In this document: in pieces, positions 14,793 through 22,992 of the stretch
Position numbering within the stretch: the first letter of the stretch is position 1
How the letters are laid out: each line of letters starts with the position of its first letter
Assembly: GCF_026242055.1 (NCBI RefSeq)
Contig: NZ_JAPJDL010000012.1
Span: 203,186-258,586, forward strand
Length of the DNA: 55,401 nt
Direction of reading: 5' to 3'
Source of the DNA: Lentzea sp. NEAU-D7
GTDB lineage: Bacteria > Actinomycetota > Actinomycetes > Mycobacteriales > Pseudonocardiaceae
Position numbers and translations under genes: made by a program
Notes under the pieces: generated by a model
What the model was told of the DNA's origin: nothing
Databases searched by the model: none
Seen by the model: only the letters and a program-made list of their open reading frames with translations

Positions 14793-16340
14793 ATGGTGAG
14801 GCTGGACCGTCTGGTCAACGTGCTGGGTGGGTACGGGGTTCGGTTGTGCTGCTGCCCGGTGCCGCGGTCGGCGGAGTTGCGCGGTGTGGTGCTGCGTGAT
14901 GTCACGGATGACCGTGCCGAGGTCGGAGACGTGCATCTCGCCGTCGGCGCCGAGTCGGTGGCCGAGGCCGTGAGTGCGGCGGTGTCGGCGCGTGCCGTCG
15001 TCGTGCTGTTGCGCGGCGGTGAGGAGCTTGTGGCGGACGCCATCGCGGTGGGGGAGGCGGAGGGCGTCGCGGTCATGCTGGCGGATCCGGCGTTGTCGTG
15101 GAGCCAGCTGGCGGGTGTCGTCTACGGCCTGGTGCTGGAGGGCCGGGAGACCGAGTCGGGGCGCGGCCCCACCGATCTGTTCGCGCTGGCCGACAGTCTC
15201 GCCGCCGCCACCGGCGGTGCCGTGACCATTGAGGACCAGTTGTCGCGCGTGCTGGCGTATTCGGGCCCGCAGCAGGAGGTCGACGCGGCACGGCTGGAAA
15301 CCATCATGGGCAGGCAGGTGCCCTCGTGGGTGCGGGAACTGTTCGACGCGGCGGGCGTGCGGGCGCACCTGCTGGCGTCCGATGAGCCGCTCTTCGTCTC
15401 GGGTGAACCCGCGCGCGGCCTGACCGGGCGGATGGTGGTCGCGGTCCGGGTGGGCAGGGAGCTGCTGGGGGCGGTCTGGGTCGCGTGCTCGGCGCCGCTG
15501 GAGGGCGCTCGGCGCACGGCGTTGACCGGTGGCGCCCGGATCGTGGCGTTGCACCTGCTGCGGTTGCGCGCCAGTGCGGATCTGGAGCGCCAGGTGGAGT
15601 CGGAGTGGGTGATCCGGCTGCTGGAGGGCACGGCGGACGCCGCGACGGTGATCAGTCAGCTCGGGCTGCCGCCGGGGCCTGCCAGGGTGGTCGCGGTGCG
15701 CGCGCACGTCGGTGACGAGCGGCATGCTGCCGTGTTGCTGGCGTTCGAGCAGGTGACCACCGGCTTCGGCTGGTCGCGGCCGGGGCGCAGTGCGTTGGCG
15801 GGCAACAGCATCTACACGGTCCTGCCGGGGGAGGGGGTCACCGCGGCGCGGGACTGGCTGGCGGCGTTGAGAGCCGCGCTGCCGGAGAACGTGACGATGT
15901 CGGCGGGGATCAGCGCGGTCGCCGAGCCCGCGGACCTGCCGGCCGCCCGCCAGGAGGCGGACGAATGCCTGGCGTTGCACGAGATGCGCACGGGCGACAG
16001 GGCCTCACCCGCTTATGACGAGTCGTGGGACGAGATCCTCTTGCAGCGCCTGCGCACCGCGGCGCGGGTCGGCAGGGCATCCGCCCGCGGACCGGTCGCC
16101 GACCTGCGCAAGCACGACCGCGAACACGGCACCGACTACGTCGCGACGTTGCGTTCCTGGCTTGAGGCGCAGGGCGATCTGGCCGTGGCCGGCGAGCGGC
16201 TCGGGGTTCACGGGAACACCGTGCGCAACCGGCTGCGGAAGATGGGCGAGGTGACCAGCCTCGGCCTGGACGACGCCGCCAAGCGGGTCGCGATGATGAT
16301 CGACCTCGCCGCGACGGTGTCTGAAACCTACAACCGCTGA
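14793..16340 (+). CDS. PucR-family transcriptional regulator
   Basis: 515 aa from ATG 14793 (GGGAG upstream); the longer frame to 14646 overlaps the decayed region. It has an N-terminal PucR purine-catabolism-like domain (~1-120), a GAF/GGDEF-like middle region, and the C-terminal HTH_30 domain around RSWLEAQGDLAVAGERLGVH and GNTVRNRLRKMGEV (residues ~455-490). PucR proteins usually control adjacent amino-acid, purine or proline catabolic genes. Here the amino-acid oxidase gene begins 84 nt downstream on the same strand, and an inverted repeat spans the end of this gene. Confidence 0.9.
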   Translation: MVRLDRLVNVLGGYGVRLCCCPVPRSAELRGVVLRDVTDDRAEVGDVHLAVGAESVAEAVSAAVSARAVVVLLRGGEELVADAIAVGEAEGVAVMLADPALSWSQLAGVVYGLVLEGRETESGRGPTDLFALADSLAAATGGAVTIEDQLSRVLAYSGPQQEVDAARLETIMGRQVPSWVRELFDAAGVRAHLLASDEPLFVSGEPARGLTGRMVVAVRVGRELLGAVWVACSAPLEGARRTALTGGARIVALHLLRLRASADLERQVESEWVIRLLEGTADAATVISQLGLPPGPARVVAVRAHVGDERHAAVLLAFEQVTTGFGWSRPGRSALAGNSIYTVLPGEGVTAARDWLAALRAALPENVTMSAGISAVAEPADLPAARQEADECLALHEMRTGDRASPAYDESWDEILLQRLRTAARVGRASARGPVADLRKHDREHGTDYVATLRSWLEAQGDLAVAGERLGVHGNTVRNRLRKMGEVTSLGLDDAAKRVAMMIDLAATVSETYNR

Positions 16341-16354
16341 TCGGCGATTGTAGG
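16327..16354 (+). promoter_or_regulatory. Inverted repeat in front of the amino-acid oxidase gene
   Basis: CCTACAA (16327-16333) and TTGTAGG (16348-16354) form a perfect 7-bp inverted repeat with 14 nt between. It straddles the PucR stop codon and lies ~70 nt before the oxidase start. It could be the PucR operator, or a hairpin ending the PucR transcript. Confidence 0.35.
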
Positions 16355-16424
16355 AAACGGACAACCGGTGGGCGCCGTGTCCGCAGCATCCTGAAGTCGG
16401 GACGACCGATGACAGGAGGCAGGG

Positions 16425-17684
16425 ATGGATGGCGTCGAGCGCCTTGACGGCGGTCCGCGCTCAGCGGTGGTGGCCGGTGCGGGCGTCGTGGGTCTGTCCA
16501 CGGCGTGGTTCCTGCAGGAACGCGGTGTCGAGGTCACGGTCGTCGACCGGGCCGGTGTCGCGGCCGGTGCGTCTTGGGGCAACGCCGGGTGGATCGCACC
16601 CGGCCTGGCGATCCCGTTGAACGAACCGGCGGTGCTGCGCTACGGACTGCGGGCCCTGTTCGACCCGGCCGCGCCACTGCACGTCCCGCTGACCGCCGAC
16701 CCGGGACTCTGGTGGTTCCTGACCCGCTTCGCCGCCCACTGCCGCTGGTCGTCGTGGGCGAGGGTCGCGAAGGCGAACCTCCCCCTCAACGAGGAGAGCA
16801 TCGAGGCCTACGACGTGCTCACCGCGAACGGCGTCGAGGCCCCCACGGTCGACGCCCCGATCACCGCTGCCTTCACCTCCGCCGGACAGGCGCGGAGCCT
16901 GCTGCGAGAGCTGGAACGCCCTGCGGCGGCAGGACAACCGGTCGAACACACCGAACTGTCCACATCGGATCTGCGAGCCCAGGTCCCGCTGGCCTCGTCC
17001 GTGCTCGCGGCGGGTGTGCGCATCGACGGGCAGCGGTTCGTCGACCCCGGCGGATTCGTGCAGGCGCTCGGCAGGTCGGTGGTCGCCCGCGGGGCCGCCA
17101 TCCGTTCCTTCGAGGTGGCCGACGTCCGCGCGGGCAACTCCGGAGTCACCCTGCGGGCTGAGGACGGCGACACCGTCCACGCCGACGTGGCCGTCCTGGC
17201 CACCGGCGCCTGGCTTCCGCGGCTCGCGGCGCGAGCCGGTGTGCGCGTTCCGGTCCGGGCCGGACGCGGTTACTCGTTCACCGTGCCCGTGCGCGAGCCG
17301 GTCCACGGCCCGGTCTACCTGCCTGAGGTGCGCGTGGCCTGCACGCCCTACCAGGGAGGACTTCGGGTCGCGGGCACCATGGAGTTCCGCGACCCGGACG
17401 CACCGTTGGACCAGTCGCGGGTGGACGCGATCATCGCCTCCGTCCGGCCGCTGCTGGACGGGGTGTGGTGGGAAGACCGCACCGACGTGTGGGTGGGTCC
17501 GCGTCCGGTCACTCCGGACGGTCGCGCGCTCATCGGTGCCACACGCTCTCCCGGCGTGTACGTGGCCGGCGGGCACGGCATGTGGGGCTTGGCGCAGGGG
17601 CCGGTCACGGGGCGGCTACTGGCGGAGCAGATCACCACCGGCAAGCAACCCGCCGCCCTGCGCGAGTTCGACCCGATCAGGTGA
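16425..17684 (+). CDS. FAD-dependent D-amino-acid dehydrogenase/oxidase (DadA-like)
   Basis: 419 aa from ATG 16425 with AGGAGG upstream. The FAD Rossmann motif VVAGAGVVGLSTAWFLQERG is at ~15-34, followed by GASWGNAGWIAPG, the typical DadA/glycine oxidase signature. The C-terminal FAD contact is VYVAGGHGMWGLAQGP. It should oxidatively deaminate D- or N-substituted amino acids, passing electrons to FAD and then to oxygen or the respiratory chain. Substrate is not visible. The PucR gene upstream probably controls it in response to the substrate. Confidence 0.88.
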   Translation: MDGVERLDGGPRSAVVAGAGVVGLSTAWFLQERGVEVTVVDRAGVAAGASWGNAGWIAPGLAIPLNEPAVLRYGLRALFDPAAPLHVPLTADPGLWWFLTRFAAHCRWSSWARVAKANLPLNEESIEAYDVLTANGVEAPTVDAPITAAFTSAGQARSLLRELERPAAAGQPVEHTELSTSDLRAQVPLASSVLAAGVRIDGQRFVDPGGFVQALGRSVVARGAAIRSFEVADVRAGNSGVTLRAEDGDTVHADVAVLATGAWLPRLAARAGVRVPVRAGRGYSFTVPVREPVHGPVYLPEVRVACTPYQGGLRVAGTMEFRDPDAPLDQSRVDAIIASVRPLLDGVWWEDRTDVWVGPRPVTPDGRALIGATRSPGVYVAGGHGMWGLAQGPVTGRLLAEQITTGKQPAALREFDPIR

Positions 17685-17691
17685 CCGCCAC

Positions 17692-17871
17692 GTGAAAACC
17701 GAAGGCACCGAACCACCGCTGACCGGCGGCGAGCGAGCCGAACTGGCGTGGCTGCGCAAGGAGAACGACTTCCTCCGCGTCCAGCGCGACATCCTCATGC
17801 GCGTGGCCGCCGGCTACGCCCACGACTTCGAAGCGGTACTGCGTCGCAACGACGACCTGCGCCAGCACTGA
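17692..17871 (+). CDS. Small coiled-coil protein resembling IS3 OrfA zipper
   Basis: 59 aa from GTG 17692, seven bases after the oxidase stop. The central part ERAELAWLRKENDFLRVQRD (residues ~14-33) followed by ILMRVAAGYAHDF resembles the leucine-zipper tail of IS3-family transposase OrfA (ELRRLRRENxxLRxERDIL). There is no helix-turn-helix, no OrfB and no terminal repeats nearby. It is more likely a stand-alone small protein with this zipper, or a domesticated remnant, than a working transposase. Confidence 0.55.
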   Translation: MKTEGTEPPLTGGERAELAWLRKENDFLRVQRDILMRVAAGYAHDFEAVLRRNDDLRQH

Positions 17872-17880
17872 CCACCTTCC

Positions 17881-17925
17881 TGTCCGTGCGGGTCGCTGGG
17901 CCGCCGAACCCGGCCTGCACGGACA
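17881..17925. repeat. Long-loop inverted repeat
   Basis: TGTCCGTGC (17881-17889) pairs with GCACGGACA (17917-17925), 9 bp with a 27-nt loop. It lies just before a stronger hairpin, so the two form a paired structure between the small zipper gene and the GreA-like gene. Confidence 0.4.
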
Positions 17926-17930
17926 CCCCA

Positions 17931-17971
17931 GCCGTCAGGGCGGTACCTCCCCCAGAAACCGCCCTGACGGC
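17931..17971. terminator. Strong 14-bp hairpin, terminator or leader structure
   Basis: GCCGTCAGGGCGGT (17931-17944) pairs perfectly with ACCGCCCTGACGGC (17958-17971) around a 13-nt loop. There is no T-run. It ends 24 nt before the GreA-like start, so it may end the oxidase transcript, or lie in the leader of the GreA-like mRNA and control it. Confidence 0.6.
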
Positions 17972-17995
17972 ACCTACTCCTGCCACGGAGGCACC

Positions 17996-18445
17996 ATGAC
18001 CAGCACAGCCCCGCGCGTGTGGCTGACACCGCAGGCGCACCACCGGCTCCGCAACGAATTGGCGACCTTGCTCGCGCCGGCGCGCGGTGAGTCGGATCTC
18101 CTCTTCCAACGGGATCGGCAGACGCGGATCCGGGAGATCAACGACCTCCTCACCAACGCGATCGCGGGCGAGGATCCTCCGGACGACGGCGTCGCCGAAC
18201 CCGGCATGGTGCTCACCGTCCGCTTCGACGACACCGGCGAGACCGAGACGTTCCTGCTCGGTGCACGCGGCGCGGAACACGGCACGATCGAGGTCTGCTC
18301 GCCGGACTCACCGCTGGGAACAGCGGTGAACGGCGCCCGCCGAGGTGATCAGCGAGCGTACCGGACACCCAGCGGCGCCACGGTCTGCGTGACCCTGCTG
18401 AACGCGGTGCCGTACGGAAGGGCGCACGGAGGACGTGCCGGGTGA
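17996..18445 (+). CDS. GreA/GreB-family transcription elongation factor-like protein
   Basis: 149 aa, ATG 17996 with GGAGG six bases upstream. The N-terminal coiled coil covers ~10-65 (HHRLRNELATLLAPA...QTRIREINDLL), and the C-terminal FKBP-like domain carries CSPDSPLGTAVNGARRGD, the GreA family signature. Gre factors enter the RNA polymerase secondary channel and stimulate cleavage of backtracked RNA. This is one of the extra paralogues common in actinomycetes; the acidic tip residues are not clearly present (DDG only), so cleavage activity is uncertain and it may act as a polymerase-binding regulator. Confidence 0.8.
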   Translation: MTSTAPRVWLTPQAHHRLRNELATLLAPARGESDLLFQRDRQTRIREINDLLTNAIAGEDPPDDGVAEPGMVLTVRFDDTGETETFLLGARGAEHGTIEVCSPDSPLGTAVNGARRGDQRAYRTPSGATVCVTLLNAVPYGRAHGGRAG

Positions 18446-18510
18446 CACCGGCGTCCGTGGCGAGGAGGTGACCGACTTCTCTCCGTCCATGTGATACACA
18501 TTGCACCCAA

Positions 18511-20760
18511 ATGACTACGGAACGTGAAGAGCGGTGTGCTGTGTGGCGGGACGACTGGCCGTTGCCGGGGGCGGAGATCGATCCGGCGGTGGACGACCTG
18601 CCGCACCCGGACTGCGGTGCCGAATGGTGGTACTTCTACGCACACCTCACGACGGAGCACGGTGAGCAACGCGGCCTCGTGCTCGCCTTCCTGCGGCATC
18701 TCTCGCGGCAGGAGAAGGGGGAACCGGTCCACGCGCACGCCACCCTGGCGGCACTCAGCGGCGGGGGAGCCCACCGCGTCCGGACGTGGGTCGACCGAGG
18801 ACTCCTCGAGTCACTGCGCATCGTCACCGAACGCGACACGGTCATCGACCCCGGATTCCGCCAGGCTCTGAGCGAGGTGTTCGCGTCCGGACAGCCGCTG
18901 GCCCCCGACAGGCTGCTGACCGGCCCGGTGACGATCGCACCGGACGAGCTGGACCTGCGTTTCGGTGACGTCTCGGCGCTGCGCAAGCTGCCGGACGGCT
19001 CGTACCACATGACGTTCACCGCGTCCGACGGCGAGGACGAGAGCATCGATCTCGTGCTGTCGCCGACGAAGCCGCCCATCTCGCAGGTGGGGGACCGCCC
19101 CATCCCCAGCCGGTTCTCCGACCGTGCCGGCGGCTACTCCTACTTCGCGCCCAGCATGACGGCGAGCGGCGTGATCGGCTCGGTCCGGGTGTCCGGTACC
19201 GGCTGGTACGAGCACACCTTCGGCGAGGAGTGGCTCCGGCTCGACTCCGACCAGCAGCAGGCGCCCGACCGCACGTGGACCTGGCTGGGCGTGCAGCTGG
19301 ACAACGGCTGGGAGGTCTCGGCCGCGACGGTCGCACACGAGGACGTCTCGACCGGCGAGCAGGTCCTCGTCGACCGGGTCGGGATCGCGTACTCGCCCGA
19401 GAACGAGCGGGTCGAGTGCGAGATGGAGATCCGCGGAGACGAGCCGTGGACCTCGCTGTCCACATTGCACACCTATCCGTCGCGGTGGACGCTGTCCGCG
19501 CCGGAGCTGGGACTGGACCTGCTGGTGGTGCCCGAGCCCCGGCAGGAGATGCGCACGATGATCACCGGCGGTGCGATCCTGGAGGCGTGGGCCACCGTCG
19601 AGGGAACGATGGCGGGTGCACCTGTTCGCGGCCGCGCCTACTGCGAAGTCCTGCCCGGCAACCGGATCGCGCGCATGGAAGGGTTTCTCGGGCGGCTGCG
19701 CGAGATCACCCTGGCCGAGGTCCGGGCGCTGTACCCGGACGCGCCCGGTCAGGCCGTCACCGCGGGGCTCGCAGGTGTGGACCCGGTGGGCCTGCCGCAC
19801 GAGATCGTGCACGAGTCGCTGGTGCGGCCGTTGCGGCACATGACCGACGCCACCGGCCGCGGATGGCGCGCCTTCGTCGCCTGTGCGGCGATCGAGATGT
19901 TCGACGTGCGCTGCGACCCCTACCTGCCGCTGCTCGCGGTCGTGGAGCTGACCCACACCGGCAACCTCGTCGTCGACGACGTGGAGGACGGTTCCACCAC
20001 GCGGCGCGGAGTTCCCGCCGTGCACACGCTGCACGGGGTGCCCACGGCGATCAACGCCGGCACCGCCGCCTACTTCGTGCTGGACCGCGTGGTGCCGCAG
20101 ATCCTGCCCGACGACGACCGGCTGCGGCTGCGGGTCTACCAGAGCTACCTCCGCGCCCTGCGCGCCGGACACGTGGGCCAGGCGATCGACATCACCGGGC
20201 ACCGCACCGCGATGGACCTCGCCGTGGCCACCGGGGACGCGACCGCGGTGCTCGCCACCGTGCGCAACGCCCACCGGCTCAAGACCGGCATGCCCGCGCG
20301 TGCGTTCGGTGAGATCGGCGCTCTCATCGCGCAGGCCGACGACGCACAGGTCGAGGCCATCGGGAGCTACTTCGAGGCCGTCGGGCTCGCCTACCAGATC
20401 ACCGACGACGTGCTGGACCTCGCCGGTGCGGCGCGGCCGGTGCCGACGGGCAAGCACAGGGGCGAGGACCTGCGCGCGGGCAAGGTGACCATGCCGTTGC
20501 TGCACGCGGTCGCGCTCCTGCCGCGCGAGCGGATGGCCGAGATCTGGGCGGCCGTGCGGGACGGCGACGCCGACGAGGCCGTGGTCCGGGACGTGGCGAG
20601 GGAGCTGGTGGCGTGCGGCGCGCTGCAGGCCTGCTACGACGACGCCCAGACGCAGGTCGACGAGGCCTGGGGGAAGCTCGACGTGCTGCTGCCGAGTTCC
20701 TTCATGAAGGTCGCCGTGCGCGCGCTGGGCGTCTACGCGGGGCTGCGGGAGGCCGAGTAG
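18511..20760 (+). CDS. AttH/CrtC lipocalin-like domain fused to polyprenyl diphosphate synthase
   Basis: 749 aa, ATG 18511; no Shine-Dalgarno is visible, so the message may be leaderless. Residues ~1-390 form an AttH/CrtC (hydroxyneurosporene synthase-like) lipocalin-like domain, shown by GAEWWYFYAHL and the GTGWYEHTFGEEW segment. Residues ~400-745 are a trans-isoprenyl diphosphate synthase with both aspartate-rich motifs: LVVDDVEDGSTTRRG (DDxxD) and YQITDDVLDL (DDxxD). The pattern RRGxPxxHxxxGxPxxIN recalls eukaryote-like GGPP synthases. The synthase would make a C15-C25 diphosphate; lipocalin-like relatives include carotenoid hydratases and Diels-Alderases. The stop TAG overlaps the ABC ATPase start by one base, so the product is probably exported. 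Confidence 0.88.
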   Translation: MTTEREERCAVWRDDWPLPGAEIDPAVDDLPHPDCGAEWWYFYAHLTTEHGEQRGLVLAFLRHLSRQEKGEPVHAHATLAALSGGGAHRVRTWVDRGLLESLRIVTERDTVIDPGFRQALSEVFASGQPLAPDRLLTGPVTIAPDELDLRFGDVSALRKLPDGSYHMTFTASDGEDESIDLVLSPTKPPISQVGDRPIPSRFSDRAGGYSYFAPSMTASGVIGSVRVSGTGWYEHTFGEEWLRLDSDQQQAPDRTWTWLGVQLDNGWEVSAATVAHEDVSTGEQVLVDRVGIAYSPENERVECEMEIRGDEPWTSLSTLHTYPSRWTLSAPELGLDLLVVPEPRQEMRTMITGGAILEAWATVEGTMAGAPVRGRAYCEVLPGNRIARMEGFLGRLREITLAEVRALYPDAPGQAVTAGLAGVDPVGLPHEIVHESLVRPLRHMTDATGRGWRAFVACAAIEMFDVRCDPYLPLLAVVELTHTGNLVVDDVEDGSTTRRGVPAVHTLHGVPTAINAGTAAYFVLDRVVPQILPDDDRLRLRVYQSYLRALRAGHVGQAIDITGHRTAMDLAVATGDATAVLATVRNAHRLKTGMPARAFGEIGALIAQADDAQVEAIGSYFEAVGLAYQITDDVLDLAGAARPVPTGKHRGEDLRAGKVTMPLLHAVALLPRERMAEIWAAVRDGDADEAVVRDVARELVACGALQACYDDAQTQVDEAWGKLDVLLPSSFMKVAVRALGVYAGLREAE

Positions 20761-21380
20761 TGGTCCTGAAGGCGAACCAGTTGCGGCACTCCTACGGCCG
20801 CCGCGAGGTCCTGCGCGGTGTCACCTTCGAGGTACCGCCCGGCGCGCTGGTCGGGGTGGTCGGGGAGAACGGCGCGGGCAAGACCACGTTGCTGCGCATC
20901 CTGTGCGGTGAGCTCGCCCCGGCCGGTGGCACCACCGAGCTGGACGGGCGCCTGGGGTACTGCCCGCAGCAGGTGGTGCTCAACGACGCGTTCACCGTCG
21001 CGCAGCACCTGGAGTTCTTCCAGGTGGCGTACGGCCTCGCGGACCTGAGCTACGCGTACGAGCTGATGGAGGTGCTCAACTTCGCGGACTATCTCCACGA
21101 CCGCGTCAGCGTGCTCAGCGGTGGCACGCGGCAGAAGCTCAACCTCACGATCGCGTTGATGCACGACCCGGAAGTGCTGCTGCTCGACGAGCCCTACCAG
21201 GGCTTCGACTGGGAGACCTACCTGCGGTTCTGGGACCTGGCGCGACAGGTCCGCGCCCGAGGCCGTTCCGTGCTGGTGATCTCCCACCTCGCCTACGACG
21301 CCGAACGGCTCGACGAGCTGCACCGGCTCGACGAGGGAGTGCTGCACACCAGCACGACCATCCACGAGGGACGGTGCTGA
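20760..21380 (+). CDS. ABC transporter ATP-binding protein
   Basis: 206 aa from GTG 20760, which shares a base with the preceding TAG. Walker A is GENGAGKTT (~residues 38-46), the Q-loop CPQQ, signature LSGGTRQKL, Walker B VLLLDEPYQG, and switch His in ISHLAYD. It is short but complete. It pairs with the permease whose start overlaps its stop (TGATG), giving a typical ABC-2 exporter. Its operon with the prenyl synthase fusion suggests export of, or self-protection against, an isoprenoid or lipid product. Confidence 0.92.
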   Translation: MVLKANQLRHSYGRREVLRGVTFEVPPGALVGVVGENGAGKTTLLRILCGELAPAGGTTELDGRLGYCPQQVVLNDAFTVAQHLEFFQVAYGLADLSYAYELMEVLNFADYLHDRVSVLSGGTRQKLNLTIALMHDPEVLLLDEPYQGFDWETYLRFWDLARQVRARGRSVLVISHLAYDAERLDELHRLDEGVLHTSTTIHEGRC

Positions 21381-22195
21381 TGCGCTGCTTCCTGATGGCA
21401 GCGCGCATGGCGTTGCTCGAACACTGCCGCAACCGCCTCGCGATGTGGCTGGTCCTGGCGTACCTGCCGATCTGGCTGACCCTGACGCACACGGTGATCG
21501 CGCAGACCCCGGTGCCACTGCTGCTGCGGGCCTCCGGTGAGACCGTGCTGGCGAACGTGAACCACGTCTCGCAGGTCTCCGGCGCGATCAACGCCGTCAC
21601 CCAGATCGTCGGCTTCATGATGTTCATGGTCACGTTCAAGTCCGGGGCGTTCGACCGGCGGCTGGCGATGGCGGGATACCCGCGCGGGCACCTCGTCGCG
21701 GCCAAAGTCTGCGCGTTGACCTTCGCCTCGGCACTGATCTCCGGCTACGCCACCCTGATCACCTCGCTGTTCTGGTCCCCGCAGCAGCCAGTGCTGCTCG
21801 CGGTGGGCGTGTTCACCGCGGCGCTCACCTACGGCGCGCTCGGCGTCCTGCTCGGCACGCTGGTGCGAGGCGAACTGGAGGGCATGTTCCTCGTGATCAT
21901 GACCAGCATCATCGACATCGGGCTGCAGAGCCCCGTGCTCAACCCGGACGCGAGCAGTGACGTCCTCACCGCGCTGCCCACCTACGGGGCCATGCAGACG
22001 GCGAACACCGCGGGCTTCTCCCACGCCTTCCCGCTCAGCTACATCGCGCTGGAACTCGCGTGGTTCGTCGTGCTCACCGCGGCCGGCCTGCTGATGTTCC
22101 TGCGGCACACCCGTGACCAGAGCCGCGTGGACCGCCTGCCCGGGAACGAGCCGGTGCTCCGGACAGCGGAGGCGAGGTCTGCGACTCGTTTGTGA
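21380..22195 (+). CDS. ABC-2 type transporter permease
   Basis: 271 aa, ATG 21380 overlapping the ATPase stop (GTG 21374 is an alternative two codons upstream). About six membrane segments are visible, such as MWLVLAYLPIWLTLTHTVIA, AVTQIVGFMMFMVTF and LAWFVVLTAAGLLMFL. The order and length match ABC-2 exporters of drugs, lipids or polyketides. It forms the membrane half of the exporter in the isoprenoid operon. Confidence 0.88.
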   Translation: MRCFLMAARMALLEHCRNRLAMWLVLAYLPIWLTLTHTVIAQTPVPLLLRASGETVLANVNHVSQVSGAINAVTQIVGFMMFMVTFKSGAFDRRLAMAGYPRGHLVAAKVCALTFASALISGYATLITSLFWSPQQPVLLAVGVFTAALTYGALGVLLGTLVRGELEGMFLVIMTSIIDIGLQSPVLNPDASSDVLTALPTYGAMQTANTAGFSHAFPLSYIALELAWFVVLTAAGLLMFLRHTRDQSRVDRLPGNEPVLRTAEARSATRL

Positions 22196-22280
22196 CGGTG
22201 ATCGGTCTGTCCGCGCAACGCTGCTGTCCCAGCGCGCAACGCCGATGTCGCCGGCTTCGCCGTACGGCCAAGCTGACCGC

Positions 22281-22991
22281 ATGAGCAGGTTGAGCCCCGA
22301 GCAGATCGCACAGCACGCCCGTGCCGCCGGGTTCGAAGGCCAGGGCCTCACGATCGCGATCGCCGTCGCCCTCGCGGAGTCCAACGGAGACGCGCGAGCG
22401 CACAACGCCAGGCCGCCGGACGACTCCTACGGCCTCTGGCAGATCAACATGCTGGGTGCGTTGGGACCCGAGCGGCGCAGGCAGTACGGGCTCGACGCGA
22501 ACCGCGAGCTGTTCGACCCGCGCGTCAACGCCGAGGTGGCGAACGCGCTGTCCGATGACGGCAGGTCCTGGACGCCCTGGTCGACCTACACCAACGGCGC
22601 CTACCGCAAGTACCTCGACGTCGCACGCAAGGCGGCACGGGGCAGCGGGACGCCCTCACGGCCCGGCGGCGGGCGGGGACGCGACGGCGTCGCGGTGGAC
22701 CCGGCCGCGCTGGACCGCTACGTCAAGCAGGGCAGGGACATCGCGGACGACCTGGCGTCGATCGGCACCAGGCACGTGCGCCAGGTGGGGGAGATCGCCG
22801 GCAGCGGTTTCGGGCGGATCGGCAAGGAGACAGGCTTCGCCTCGGCCCTCGAGACGTTCGGAGCGGCGCTGCACCGGCAGGTGAACGGGGTCGGCCGCAA
22901 CGCCGACCGCCTGGCGCGCTCGACCGGCCGCATGGCACGCGCCTACCGCGCGCAGGACGACGCGATCGCCGACGACTTCAAGCGAGGATGA
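22281..22991 (+). CDS. Lysozyme/transglycosylase-like protein with helical ESX-type tail
   Basis: 236 aa from ATG 22281. Residues ~1-115 form a lysozyme-like transglycosylase domain with the likely catalytic Glu in ALAESNGDARAHN and the SYGLWQINM motif. A Gly/Arg-rich linker follows, then a C-terminal helical part (~150-236) resembling WXG100-type helices. There is no Sec signal peptide, which fits export by a type VII (ESX) system or use as a phage-like or tape-measure hydrolase. The next gene, another wall hydrolase, begins two bases later. Confidence 0.8.
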   Translation: MSRLSPEQIAQHARAAGFEGQGLTIAIAVALAESNGDARAHNARPPDDSYGLWQINMLGALGPERRRQYGLDANRELFDPRVNAEVANALSDDGRSWTPWSTYTNGAYRKYLDVARKAARGSGTPSRPGGGRGRDGVAVDPAALDRYVKQGRDIADDLASIGTRHVRQVGEIAGSGFGRIGKETGFASALETFGAALHRQVNGVGRNADRLARSTGRMARAYRAQDDAIADDFKRG

Positions 22992-22992
22992 C

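Noticed and set aside
17692..17871. IS3 transposase gene
   Set aside because: Only the zipper-like stretch is present; no HTH, no OrfB with DDE and no terminal inverted repeats.
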